A DNA stretch of 11,992 nucleotides. It comes from Candidatus Wallbacteria bacterium. GTDB taxonomy: Bacteria > Muiribacteriota > UBA6191 > JACPRK01. Location of the stretch: positions 1-11,992 of the forward strand of contig JACQFU010000489.1 in assembly GCA_016199905.1 (NCBI GenBank), in the 5' to 3' direction. The notes under the pieces are model-generated. The model worked only from the letters and a program-made list of their open reading frames with translations, was not told where the DNA came from and searched no databases. Every line of letters starts with the position of its first letter. The first letter of the stretch is position 1. The position numbers and the translations under genes were made by a program. This document shows positions 1 through 6,924 of the stretch, in pieces.

Positions 1-236
1 AGCGTCGAAAGATCATGAGAAGAGCCGCTTCTCGGAAGACCCTCGGCAAACTGCTGGGCGACCTCGAAGAAATCTACTGCCCGCCTCGCCGCCGCGCGAG
101 GCGCTCTGGGAGCGGATCCCATGTTCCTGGCGGGTGATTGTGAATTATAAGGATGAAACGGGGCTTCGCCTAGTGGACCCGGCGGCGTGGCGCAGGGTCC
201 TCGCCCCGCAGCAGGAGCCCTCGACGACGTGGCAAG
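1..236 (+). other. Degenerate non-genic stretch with coding scraps
   Basis: I find no intact gene here. The frame beginning at base 2 is open to the left edge and continues into the radical SAM gene; around bases 98-190 it reads like real protein (EALWERIPCSWRVIVNYKDE, then a GLRLVDPAAW segment). A second scrap at 15-137 (40 codons, ATG, no Shine-Dalgarno) contains SRKTLGKLLGDLEEIY. The two lie in different frames, as expected of a decayed gene. I do not recognise the parent family. An AT-rich patch at 145-151 contains TATAAG, resembling a -10 box, but no convincing -35 lies at the right distance, so I do not call a promoter. Confidence 0.35.
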
Positions 237-554
237 ATGCACACGGCCGGACTGGCAGTGGCGCACGAGCAGGGAATCCTCCACCGGGACGTGATGCTGA
301 CGTGGGATCGTGGGGCCGTGCTGCTCGACTTCGGGCTCGCCCGCGGGACCGAGTGGGCGTCTCAGACGGCCCAGGGACAGGGCCGAGCGTGGCTTGTCAC
401 AGGGCAGCCCAACGAGAACCCGCCAGAGCCTTGCCTCGTGGTTCGGCACGCGCAACACATGCGGACAACACCCTACTTTCTCGCATCGCTTCCACCCCGC
501 AAGGCTGGCGAAGAACTTGCGGTTTCCGGTCTTCGGACACGGAGGTCCGCTTGA
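237..554 (+). pseudogene. Ser/Thr protein kinase fragment, catalytic loop deleted
   Basis: Codons 9-37 (to about base 347) clearly match the centre of a Hanks-type Ser/Thr kinase: AHEQGILHRD is the HRD catalytic loop and AVLLDFGLARG is the DFG metal-binding segment. Between HRD and DFG there are 12 residues where such kinases usually have about 17, and the usual Lys-Pro-x-Asn is missing, so the catalytic-loop Asn that helps bind magnesium is gone. No glycine-rich loop or VAIK lysine precedes it. After DFG the frame drifts into sequence without APE or C-lobe motifs and stops at 552-554. I read this as a relic of a gene decayed by deletions, not a working kinase. The frame's stop overlaps the TTG start of the next gene by four bases (TTGA), probably by chance. 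Confidence 0.6.
541..545 (+). promoter_or_regulatory. Shine-Dalgarno site fixing a TTG start
   Basis: GGAGG lies five bases before TTG 551 and is the only strong ribosome-binding site in the first part of this long open frame. It decides the start of the radical SAM gene. Confidence 0.75.
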
Positions 555-1507
555 TTGGCATCGCCTTCGGCCCGGTTCCGTCCCGGCGGCTGGGCCAGAG
601 CCTCGGCATCAACAACATCCCGCCCAAGGTCTGCTCCTATGCCTGCCCGTACTGCCAGGCCGGCAAGACAGCCCACCTGGTCACGGACCGCCGCGAGTTC
701 TACCCGCCCCGGCAGATCTTCGACGAGGTCGACGCCCGACTCCAGGCCTTGCGGGAGGAAAAGGAACAGGTCGACCATCTCACCTTCGCGCCCGACGGGG
801 AGCCGACGCTGGATATCAACCTCGGCCAGGAGATCGATCTGCTGCGCGGACTGGATGTCCCGGTCTCGGTCATCACGAACGGTTCCCTCCTCTCCAGGCC
901 CGACGTGCGGGCCGAGCTGACCCGTGCCGACTGGGTCTCGGTGAAGGTCGATGCCGCGAGCGAATCGGCCTGGCGCCTGGCCGATCGTCCCAACGGCCAG
1001 CTCGATCTGAAGGAGCTTCAGCGCGGAGCGCTCGACTTCGCCCGGGAGTTCCGCGGCACCCTGGTGACCGAAACGATGCTGATGGGCGGCGTCAACGACA
1101 CCCCTGAGGTCGCCCGCGACATCGGCCGCTTCCTCGAAGAGCTGGCGCCGCGCAAGGCGTTCGTCACCATTCCCATTCGCCCGCCGGCCGACGAGGGAGT
1201 CCGCGTGCCTTCCGAGGCCGCCGTGGCGGCTTTCGTGCAAACGTTGCTGGGGCACGTGGCCGAGGTCGAGTGCCTGATGCAGTACGAGCGAGAGCCCTTC
1301 GGCTGCACGGGCGACGCCGAGCGAGATATTCTGGGTGTGATCGCCGTGCATCCCATGCGGGAGGAGTCGATCCTGGAGCTGATTCGGCGCTCCGGCCGGG
1401 AGCCCTCGCTGATCGACGATTTGGTGGCGCAGGGCCGCCTGCTGCGAGTCGAGCACGAGGGCCAAACGTTCTACGCCAGGCCGCTGGCCAAGCGGACCAG
1501 ATCGTAG
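551..1507 (+). CDS. Radical SAM protein, COG0731 (TYW1-like) family
   Basis: A 318-residue radical SAM enzyme. The N-terminus GIAFGPVPSRRLGQSLGINN followed by C28-x3-C32-x2-C35 (CSYACPYC) is the signature of the bacterial branch of COG0731, related to the tRNA wyosine-base enzyme TYW1; the cysteines bind the 4Fe-4S cluster that cleaves S-adenosylmethionine. FAPDGEPTL (79-87) is the SAM-binding GEP motif, and SVITNGSLL (106-114) is a conserved barrel strand. From about residue 262 the chain looks like a small winged-helix tail. TYW1's flavodoxin domain is absent, so wyosine synthesis should not be assumed; the bacterial members have no settled substrate as far as I know. The open frame runs far upstream, but conservation begins at TTG 551, which has GGAGG five bases before it. 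The gene converges on the cyclase-like gene with 24 bases between stops. Confidence 0.9.
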   Translation: MIGIAFGPVPSRRLGQSLGINNIPPKVCSYACPYCQAGKTAHLVTDRREFYPPRQIFDEVDARLQALREEKEQVDHLTFAPDGEPTLDINLGQEIDLLRGLDVPVSVITNGSLLSRPDVRAELTRADWVSVKVDAASESAWRLADRPNGQLDLKELQRGALDFAREFRGTLVTETMLMGGVNDTPEVARDIGRFLEELAPRKAFVTIPIRPPADEGVRVPSEAAVAAFVQTLLGHVAEVECLMQYEREPFGCTGDAERDILGVIAVHPMREESILELIRRSGREPSLIDDLVAQGRLLRVEHEGQTFYARPLAKRTRS

Positions 1508-1531
1508 TTTGCAGCCCGGCTCCTGGCCCGG

Positions 1532-3214
1532 CTACGCGGTGACTTTGAACACTGGGACCGGCGCGGAGGACTCGTTGAAACGCACGTCCGGCAGGGCTTC
1601 GGTCTTGAATGACTCTCGAATCCGCTCGTGCGTCGGAAGGCTGACGCGGACCTGGCCGGCTGGGGCCGTGGACTGGATGCGGCTGGCGAGCTTCACGGCG
1701 CTTCCCACGGCCGACCACTCCATCTTGGAGGGGCTTCCGATGTTGCCCACGGTCGCCCGCCCCGTGTGGACTCCGATGCTCATTCGAAGCACGGGGCGGC
1801 CCGCAGCCTCCGCACCGGCATTCACTTCGTCGAGAGTCTTCTGCATGGCCAGGGCTGCCTGGACCGCCCTCGCTGGGTCCTCGGGCGTGGCCACCGGCAT
1901 CCCCCAGAGCGCCATCAGGGACTCCCCGACCATCTTGTCCACCATTCCTCCGTGTTCGAGGATGACTTCGGCCATCCTCCCGAGGAAATCATTCAGGCCT
2001 CCGACCAGCTCCTGGGGCGACAGCCGCTCCCCCTCGTCGAACCCCACCAGCTCGCAGAACAGCACGGAGACCTCGCGCGTCTCGCCGCCGATCGGCATCG
2101 TGACGCGCCGCGTCATGACCTCCGGGATCATGTTCTGGGGGATCGTCCCCGACAGCCGTCTCAGCGCCACCGAGTTCAGGCGCATCTTCGACGCCGATCT
2201 CAGGGACGAGATCGCGCTGCCTGCAGCGGCAGCCAGCCCGGAGAAGACGGGCAAATCGTCGGCCGAAAAAGCCCGGCTCTGCTGCACGCAGTCGGCCCAG
2301 AGCAGCCCCATCACCTTTTCGCCGAACATGATTGGCGCCACCAGGATGGAGCGAATTCCTTTGAGGAGCACCGACGCCACGTTCGGCATCCGCGAGTCGG
2401 TTGCGGCGTCGCCCACGACCATCGCAATCTTTTCGTCGAGGACCTTCTTGGCCAGCGATCGGCTCACGGCGATCATCTCGTCCAGCGGCTTCCCATCGCG
2501 TGTCCGGGCCACCGTGCGGCGTCGCCGCGTCTGCTCGTGATTGATGAGCAGCGCTGCTCGCTCGGCCGGGAAGATATCGAAGACGTGTTCGATCAGGTGC
2601 TGGATCAGCATGTTCTCGTCGCCGTCGAGCGAGAACTTGGCGGTCGCGGCCAAGGCCTTGACCAGCTTCCCTTGCTGCCGGACAACCGCCTCCAGGTTTG
2701 CTGTGCCGCCCGCCCCTTCCTGCACCGGCGGGGCGCTTCGGGCGCTCTCGGCGTGAATCGTCTCCCCCGGGCCCGTGTCCGCGAGCAACACCAAGCCCTC
2801 CCCTGCCATCGACTGCTGCCGAGAGACGAACCTCAGCTCCACGTCGCCCAGCTTCACCATGTCGCCGTGGCGCAGCGGTCGCTCGACCACGCGCAGCCCG
2901 TTCACCCAGGTACCGTGGGCGCTGTTGAGATCGCGCAGGAAGAGCTGGTCGCCCTCGCCTGTCAGCGCCGCATGCAGAGGCGAAACCGACGGGGCGTCCA
3001 GTTTCACGGTGGCATCGGGGCCGCTGCCGAAAACGAGCCCCGGCCAGGCCTCTATCTTTGCTCCGCCGCCGGCAGGAACGAACTCGCCCGCGCTCTCCAG
3101 AGAGACCGTCTCGAGCTCTCCGCCGCACGCCGGGTCGCTGCAGAACAGCTGAGCCATCGTCCGGGACTCGGGGTACTCGTAGGCGTGCTGACACTCGGCG
3201 CACTGATATCGCAT
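1532..3214 (-). CDS. Zinc-ribbon/FHA/GAF/class III cyclase-like signalling protein
   Basis: A 560-residue cytoplasmic signalling protein. Domains in order: a zinc-ribbon-like head with C5-x2-C8 and C25-x4-C30; an FHA phosphothreonine-binding domain, about 56-131, with SPLH (78-81) and LNSAHGTWVNG; a GAF domain, about 190-338, ending in a typical ILVAPIMFGEKVMGLLWAD core; and a class III nucleotide cyclase domain, 381 to about 530. The cyclase fold is unmistakable (VLFCELVGF, HGGMVDKMVGESLMALWG, IGVHTGRATVGNIGS), but the two metal-binding aspartates are glutamates (E388, E431), the transition-state Asn is K508 and the conserved Asp of the GD pair is S505. K427 and R512 remain. It may be inactive, or an altered cyclase acting as a sensor or scaffold. 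Start: ATG 3214 has GGGAGG five bases upstream; an in-frame start 11 codons earlier lacks this. FHA suggests a partner kinase, but the only kinase here is a relic. Confidence 0.9.
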   Translation of the reverse strand: MRYQCAECQHAYEYPESRTMAQLFCSDPACGGELETVSLESAGEFVPAGGGAKIEAWPGLVFGSGPDATVKLDAPSVSPLHAALTGEGDQLFLRDLNSAHGTWVNGLRVVERPLRHGDMVKLGDVELRFVSRQQSMAGEGLVLLADTGPGETIHAESARSAPPVQEGAGGTANLEAVVRQQGKLVKALAATAKFSLDGDENMLIQHLIEHVFDIFPAERAALLINHEQTRRRRTVARTRDGKPLDEMIAVSRSLAKKVLDEKIAMVVGDAATDSRMPNVASVLLKGIRSILVAPIMFGEKVMGLLWADCVQQSRAFSADDLPVFSGLAAAAGSAISSLRSASKMRLNSVALRRLSGTIPQNMIPEVMTRRVTMPIGGETREVSVLFCELVGFDEGERLSPQELVGGLNDFLGRMAEVILEHGGMVDKMVGESLMALWGMPVATPEDPARAVQAALAMQKTLDEVNAGAEAAGRPVLRMSIGVHTGRATVGNIGSPSKMEWSAVGSAVKLASRIQSTAPAGQVRVSLPTHERIRESFKTEALPDVRFNESSAPVPVFKVTA

Positions 3215-3219
3215 GGTTG

Positions 3220-3225
3220 CCTCCC
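3220..3225 (-). promoter_or_regulatory. Shine-Dalgarno site of the FHA/GAF/cyclase gene
   Basis: On the minus strand GGGAGG lies five bases before ATG 3214, selecting that start over the upstream in-frame one. It sits in the 95-base divergent region shared with the oxygenase gene. Confidence 0.75.
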
Positions 3226-3309
3226 GGCAGGCACGGTAACACGCCACTCCCCGCGCTCGCCACGGACATGCTACAAAGCCGGCGTTCGCGGATAGTCAAA
3301 GGAGAACCG

Positions 3310-4272
3310 ATGGAAGGCGCGTTGAAGCGGGTCCCGCTCGTCAATCTCGAGGACTTCACCAAGGGCACGCCCGCCGAACGCGAGCGTTTCGTCGCCACCT
3401 ATGGAGAGTCGCTCCGCTGGTTCGGCTTCGTGCGGGTCGATGGACACGGCGTCGACGACGCCCTGGTGCAACGCAACTACGACCTCTTCCGAAAGTTCTT
3501 CGAGCTGGACCTTCCCGCCAAGAGGCGCTGCGAGGTCGACCGGGCCGGCCAACGAGGCTACGTCGGATTCGGCAAGGAGCACGCCAAGGACCAGGCGCTC
3601 GCCGATCTCAAGGAGTTCTGGCACGTCGGCCGCGAGCTGCCGCGGGAACACCCCCTCGCCTCGGTCTACCCGGCCAACGTCTGGCCCGCCGAGCTGCCCG
3701 AATTGAAGTCCACGGCCCTGGCGCTCTTCGGCTCGCTGGAGCGCTGCGCCAACGTTCTGCTCGAGGCGCTCGCCGCCTACTTCCGCATCGAGCCGGACAG
3801 CTTCCGCCACATGACGCGCGACGGCAACAGCATCCTCAGGGCGATCCACTATCCCCCGCTGGCGCCCCACCACGACCCGCGCGCCGTCCGCGCGGCGGCC
3901 CACGAGGATATCAACATCATCACGCTGCTGTGCGGCGCCACCGCCACGGGACTCGAGTTGCTGACGCGAGACGGGGAATGGCTCGCCGTAGACGGCCTGC
4001 CCGGCCAGATCGTCACCGACGCCGGCGACATGCTGGCGCGAGTGACCAACGAGGTCATCCCGTCCACGACCCATCGAGTCGTCAATCCCGGGGACAGCGC
4101 CAACTCCTCGCGCTTCTCCCTGCCGTTCTTCGTCCACCCGGCCCCGGACGTCGTCCTGGACTGCCTGCCCTGTTGCGACACAAAAGACAATCCGAGGAGG
4201 TATCCGCCGGTCACCGGCCAGGCCTTCCTCGAACAGCGTCTGCGGGAGATCGGCCTCCTGAAACCGTCGTGA
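3310..4272 (+). CDS. 2-oxoglutarate/Fe(II)-type oxygenase, isopenicillin N synthase family
   Basis: A 320-residue soluble non-haem iron oxygenase of the PcbC/isopenicillin N synthase-like superfamily (COG3491 type). An N-terminal DIOX_N region (about 7-125: VPLVNLEDF, WFGFVRVDGHGV, KEFWHVGREL) precedes the double-stranded beta-helix core (about 175-277). The iron triad is visible as H198-x-D200 in AHEDINIITLL and H255 in PSTTHRVVNP. R268-x-S270 (SSRFSLPFF) is the usual 2-oxoglutarate carboxylate-binding pair. Length is normal for the family and no key residue is missing. The substrate cannot be told from sequence: relatives act on amino acids, peptides, hormones or 2-oxoglutarate itself. Start ATG 3310 has AAAGGAG five bases before it. 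It is divergent from the cyclase-like gene and 219 bases upstream of the malic enzyme on the same strand; co-transcription is possible but not shown. Confidence 0.9.
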   Translation: MEGALKRVPLVNLEDFTKGTPAERERFVATYGESLRWFGFVRVDGHGVDDALVQRNYDLFRKFFELDLPAKRRCEVDRAGQRGYVGFGKEHAKDQALADLKEFWHVGRELPREHPLASVYPANVWPAELPELKSTALALFGSLERCANVLLEALAAYFRIEPDSFRHMTRDGNSILRAIHYPPLAPHHDPRAVRAAAHEDINIITLLCGATATGLELLTRDGEWLAVDGLPGQIVTDAGDMLARVTNEVIPSTTHRVVNPGDSANSSRFSLPFFVHPAPDVVLDCLPCCDTKDNPRRYPPVTGQAFLEQRLREIGLLKPS

Positions 4273-4476
4273 TTGCCGGCGGTCCCGCGCATACTCGGAT
4301 TTTCGGTGCCGAGGGTTGCCGCAGCGCCCTTGCACGGGCCCCGCAAGAACAGGACGTGGCGTGAAGATTGCGGCCGACAGACTAACCCCGGACCGGGCTC
4401 GACGCCCTCGCGCCGGCGCATCCGCCAACTCTCGCGCGAGTCTCCGGTGGCGTCCTCGCCCCGATTCCGGGCCGCG

Positions 4477-4482
4477 AAGGAG
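4477..4482 (+). promoter_or_regulatory. Shine-Dalgarno site bearing on the malic enzyme start
   Basis: AAGGAG directly abuts ATG 4483, too close to serve it, and lies nine bases before the in-frame GTG 4492. A second, weaker GAGG at 4485-4488 also precedes the GTG. This favours GTG 4492. Confidence 0.45.
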
Positions 4483-4491
4483 ATGAGGAAC

Positions 4492-6213
4492 GTGAACGAG
4501 TTCCACATTCGGTCGGATGTCCGCACCCAGCAGCGCTACCTGGCCGTCTCTGCCAAGGGCGTCCATCTGAAGGACCATCCGCTGCTCAACAAGGGCACGG
4601 CGTTCTCTGCCGAGGAGCGCGAGCAACTGGGACTGCTCGGCATCCTGCCGCCGAAGATCAGCAACATCGACGAGCAACTCGCTCGAGTGCGGGAGGCGTA
4701 CTCGCAGAAGGGCACGAACCTGGAGCGGTTCGTCTACTTGGTCGCCCTCCAGGACCGCAACGAGACGCTCTTCTATCGCTTCATGCTCGAAAACATCGAG
4801 GAGCTGCTGCCCATCGTCTACACCCCTGTCGTGGGCGAAGCCTGCCAAAAGTACAGCCACATCTATCGCCGTGGCCGAGGCATCTGGATCACGCCCGAGC
4901 ACGCGGACAGGATCGACGCGATCCTCGAAAACGTCCCCCAGGAGGACGTCCGCGTCATCGTCGTCACCGATAGCGAGCGCATCCTCGGCCTGGGAGACCA
5001 GGGCGCGGGCGGCATGGGAATCCCCATCGGCAAGCTCACCATCTACACGGCCGCAGCCGGCATCTATACCGGCCAGACGCTGCCCGTCTGCCTCGACGTC
5101 GGTACCGACAACACCGCACTCCTCGCCGACCCGATGTACCTCGGCTGGCGCAAGCCCCGGTTGCGGGGTCCGGCTTACGACGAGCTGATCGAGAAGTTCG
5201 TCGCGGCCGTCAAGAAGCGCTGGCCAGGCGTCCTGCTGCAGTGGGAGGACTTCGCCAACACCAACGCCTTCCGGCTGCTCGCGCAGTACCAGGAAGCCAT
5301 CTGCTCCTTCAACGACGACATCCAGGGCACCGGCGCCGTCGCGCTGTCCGGGATGATCGCCGCGATCCGTTCCAAGAAGGAGCGTATGTCGGACCAGAAG
5401 GTCGTCTTCTTCGGCGCCGGCGAGGCCGCCAGTGGCATCGCCGAGCAGTGCGTGACGCTGATGAAGGCGGAGGGCACCAGCGAATCCGACGCCCGCCGCC
5501 GCATCTGGTTCGTCGACAGCAAGGGGCTCGTGCTGGCGGGCGGCCGCCCGCTGCCGGATCACAAGAAGCCCTACGCTCGCGACAACGGCGAAGTCGCCAG
5601 CTGGAAGGTCGTGAATCCGGCAACCATCACGTTGCTGGAGACGGTTCAACACGTCCATCCGACCATCCTGGTCGGCACCTCCGGGACCCCGGGCACCTTC
5701 ACCGAGCCCATCATTCACTCCATGGCTCGCCACTGCACGCAGCCGGTGATCCTGCCGCTTTCGAACCCGACCTCCAAGACCGAGTGCGCTCCGGCCCACG
5801 CGCTGGAGTGGAGCGAAGGCCGGGCCCTGGTTGCGACCGGAAGCCCCTTCCCTTCCGTCGACTACAACGGCCGCAAGGTCCGCATCGGCCAGGCGAACAA
5901 CGCCTTCATCTTCCCCGGCGTCGGCCTGGCAATCGTGGCCACAAAGGCCAAGAAGGTCACGCAGGGAATGTTTCGCGCCGCCGCCTCGGCGCTGGCCGAC
6001 GCAGTCACCCCAAGGGACCTCTCCGAGGGCAGCCTCTACCCGTCGGTCTCCCGGATCCGCGAAGTCGCGCGCAAAGTGGCCATCGAGGTGGCCCGGCACG
6101 TCTTCGAGGAGAAGCTGGCCGGCGTGCCCGACAGCAAGGACGTCGTGAAGCTGATCGACGCCAGCATCTGGTTCCCCGAGTACCTGCCGTATCGGTACGA
6201 GCCTAGGGGCTAG
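4492..6213 (+). CDS. NAD-type malic enzyme (oxaloacetate-decarboxylating)
   Basis: A 573-residue malic enzyme, oxidatively decarboxylating L-malate to pyruvate and CO2 with reduction of NAD(P)+, in the cytoplasm. It belongs to the large-subunit type shared with E. coli MaeA and mitochondrial ME2. Seen in order: malic N-domain with Y110 (IVYTPVVGEACQKY), R163 (DSERILGLGDQGAGGMGI) and K181 (GKLTIYTAAAGI); metal ligands E252 and D253 (WEDFANTNAF) and D276 (FNDDIQGTGAV); then a Rossmann domain with FFGAGEAASGIAE (307-319). All expected catalytic residues are present. Cofactor choice between NAD and NADP is inferred from the overall family, not proved. The start is uncertain by three codons (ATG 4483 or GTG 4492). 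The 219 bases before it stay open in frame but show no family similarity. A terminator hairpin follows the stop by 21 bases. Confidence 0.95.
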   Translation: MNEFHIRSDVRTQQRYLAVSAKGVHLKDHPLLNKGTAFSAEEREQLGLLGILPPKISNIDEQLARVREAYSQKGTNLERFVYLVALQDRNETLFYRFMLENIEELLPIVYTPVVGEACQKYSHIYRRGRGIWITPEHADRIDAILENVPQEDVRVIVVTDSERILGLGDQGAGGMGIPIGKLTIYTAAAGIYTGQTLPVCLDVGTDNTALLADPMYLGWRKPRLRGPAYDELIEKFVAAVKKRWPGVLLQWEDFANTNAFRLLAQYQEAICSFNDDIQGTGAVALSGMIAAIRSKKERMSDQKVVFFGAGEAASGIAEQCVTLMKAEGTSESDARRRIWFVDSKGLVLAGGRPLPDHKKPYARDNGEVASWKVVNPATITLLETVQHVHPTILVGTSGTPGTFTEPIIHSMARHCTQPVILPLSNPTSKTECAPAHALEWSEGRALVATGSPFPSVDYNGRKVRIGQANNAFIFPGVGLAIVATKAKKVTQGMFRAAASALADAVTPRDLSEGSLYPSVSRIREVARKVAIEVARHVFEEKLAGVPDSKDVVKLIDASIWFPEYLPYRYEPRG

Positions 6214-6234
6214 TGTAGAAGGCACCGGCCACGA

Positions 6235-6283
6235 GGGCCATCGCTCCACGAATACCGAGGAGCGGACGGCCCTTCTCTACTTT
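6235..6283 (+). terminator. Rho-independent terminator after malic enzyme gene
   Basis: GGGCC (6235-6239) and CGCTCC (6242-6247) pair with GGAGCG (6259-6264) and GGCCC (6268-6272) around an 11-base loop, with a small internal loop between the two helices. The T-rich TTCTCTACTTT follows. The hairpin starts 21 bases after the malic enzyme stop and fits intrinsic termination, though the T tract is interrupted. Confidence 0.65.
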
Positions 6284-6324
6284 GCGGGAACAACGGTGCG
6301 GCCTCCCGGTCGAACTCGTCCGGC

Positions 6325-6924
6325 ATGGGAGGAAATCGCTCGCGCTCGGGTCAAGCACTGCCGGCGGCGCTCGCCGTGGGGATGCTCATCGCGGCTATCG
6401 CCGTCTATCTCCTCCGCGACGGCGAGGCCGGGAGCGACCCGGCGCCGGAGATCCGGATTCGATACGCCACGGACCTGAAGGCCGCGATGCCCTCGAACCG
6501 CCTCGGCGCGCCGCGCAGCCAGGCGCCTCCTCTGCCTGCGCGAACACCGGTAGCCGGTCCGCCGGCAGCTCACGGCAGCGTTTCGGAGGGCGGCGCCGAC
6601 GCCGCCCCTCACGCCCTGCTCTCCGCGCTGGCCGTGCTGGCCGCCAACCCGCGCTCGGTGCTGGAGCTGGGCACGCCCGATGGAGACTTCGCCTGGACCC
6701 CGGAGACCGGCTGGCAGCGCTACGAGCCGGCTCCTGGCGGGTCCGGCCCGGGGCGGCTCGTGTCGGTGGACTGGAAAGACCTTCCGGAGGAAGTGAGGCG
6801 CCGGCACCCGGGGACGGCTCCCGCCGGGATGGCGCCGGCCCTGGCCGAACGCGCGGCCGCCGACTCGGGTTCGAGCGGCTCGACCGACCCCGACTGGATT
6901 CTGAATCCGCTGCTCCAGCCATGA
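6325..6924 (+). CDS. Small membrane-anchored protein of unknown function, first gene of pseudopilin operon
   Basis: A 199-residue protein I do not recognise. A basic N-terminus (GGNRSRSG) leads into one hydrophobic helix (about 11-30), then a Pro/Ala-rich linker (about 62-95) and a small domain (about 96-165) with DFAWTPETGWQRYEP and VSVDWKDLPEEVRRRHP, so most of it should lie outside the cytoplasm. There is no prepilin-peptidase site (no Gly-x-x-x-x-Glu pattern). ATG 6325 has no evident Shine-Dalgarno sequence, so the start is less certain than others here; no better in-frame start preserves the membrane helix. Its stop overlaps the next gene's ATG (ATGA), tying it to the pseudopilin operon. 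It may be an anchored partner of the pilus-like assembly, analogous in position only to other minor-pilin operon genes. Confidence 0.7.
   Translation: MGGNRSRSGQALPAALAVGMLIAAIAVYLLRDGEAGSDPAPEIRIRYATDLKAAMPSNRLGAPRSQAPPLPARTPVAGPPAAHGSVSEGGADAAPHALLSALAVLAANPRSVLELGTPDGDFAWTPETGWQRYEPAPGGSGPGRLVSVDWKDLPEEVRRRHPGTAPAGMAPALAERAAADSGSSGSTDPDWILNPLLQP

Noticed and set aside
1514..1533. Repeated GCCCGGCT between the convergent radical SAM and cyclase-like genes
   Set aside because: It is a short direct repeat, not inverted, and cannot form a terminator stem; too short to be meaningful.
1628..3295. A 555-codon plus-strand frame opposite the FHA/GAF/cyclase gene
   Set aside because: Composition is His/Arg/Gln-rich with no domain, and the minus strand encodes clear conserved domains over the same bases.
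3250..3302. Minus-strand TTGACT as a -35 box for the cyclase-like gene
   Set aside because: The best -10 candidate (TAGCAT) is 20 bases away, beyond normal spacing, so no promoter is called.
4290..4330. Small hairpins (CTCGG/CCGAG and TCGG/CCGA) after the oxygenase gene
   Set aside because: Stems are four to six bases and no T run follows; not convincing as a terminator.
4273..4491. Possible N-terminal extension of the malic enzyme, since the frame is open from the preceding stop
   Set aside because: The extension is Arg/Pro/Ser-rich and unlike any malic enzyme; the family's N-terminal sequence begins at about 4492, where a ribosome site is present.
3271..6249. A 992-codon stop-free frame on the minus strand opposite the oxygenase and malic enzyme genes
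   Set aside because: Its translation has no recognisable domain, crosses the intergenic gap and the terminator hairpin, and mirrors two well-conserved plus-strand enzymes. Long antisense open frames are expected from strong GC-rich codon bias.
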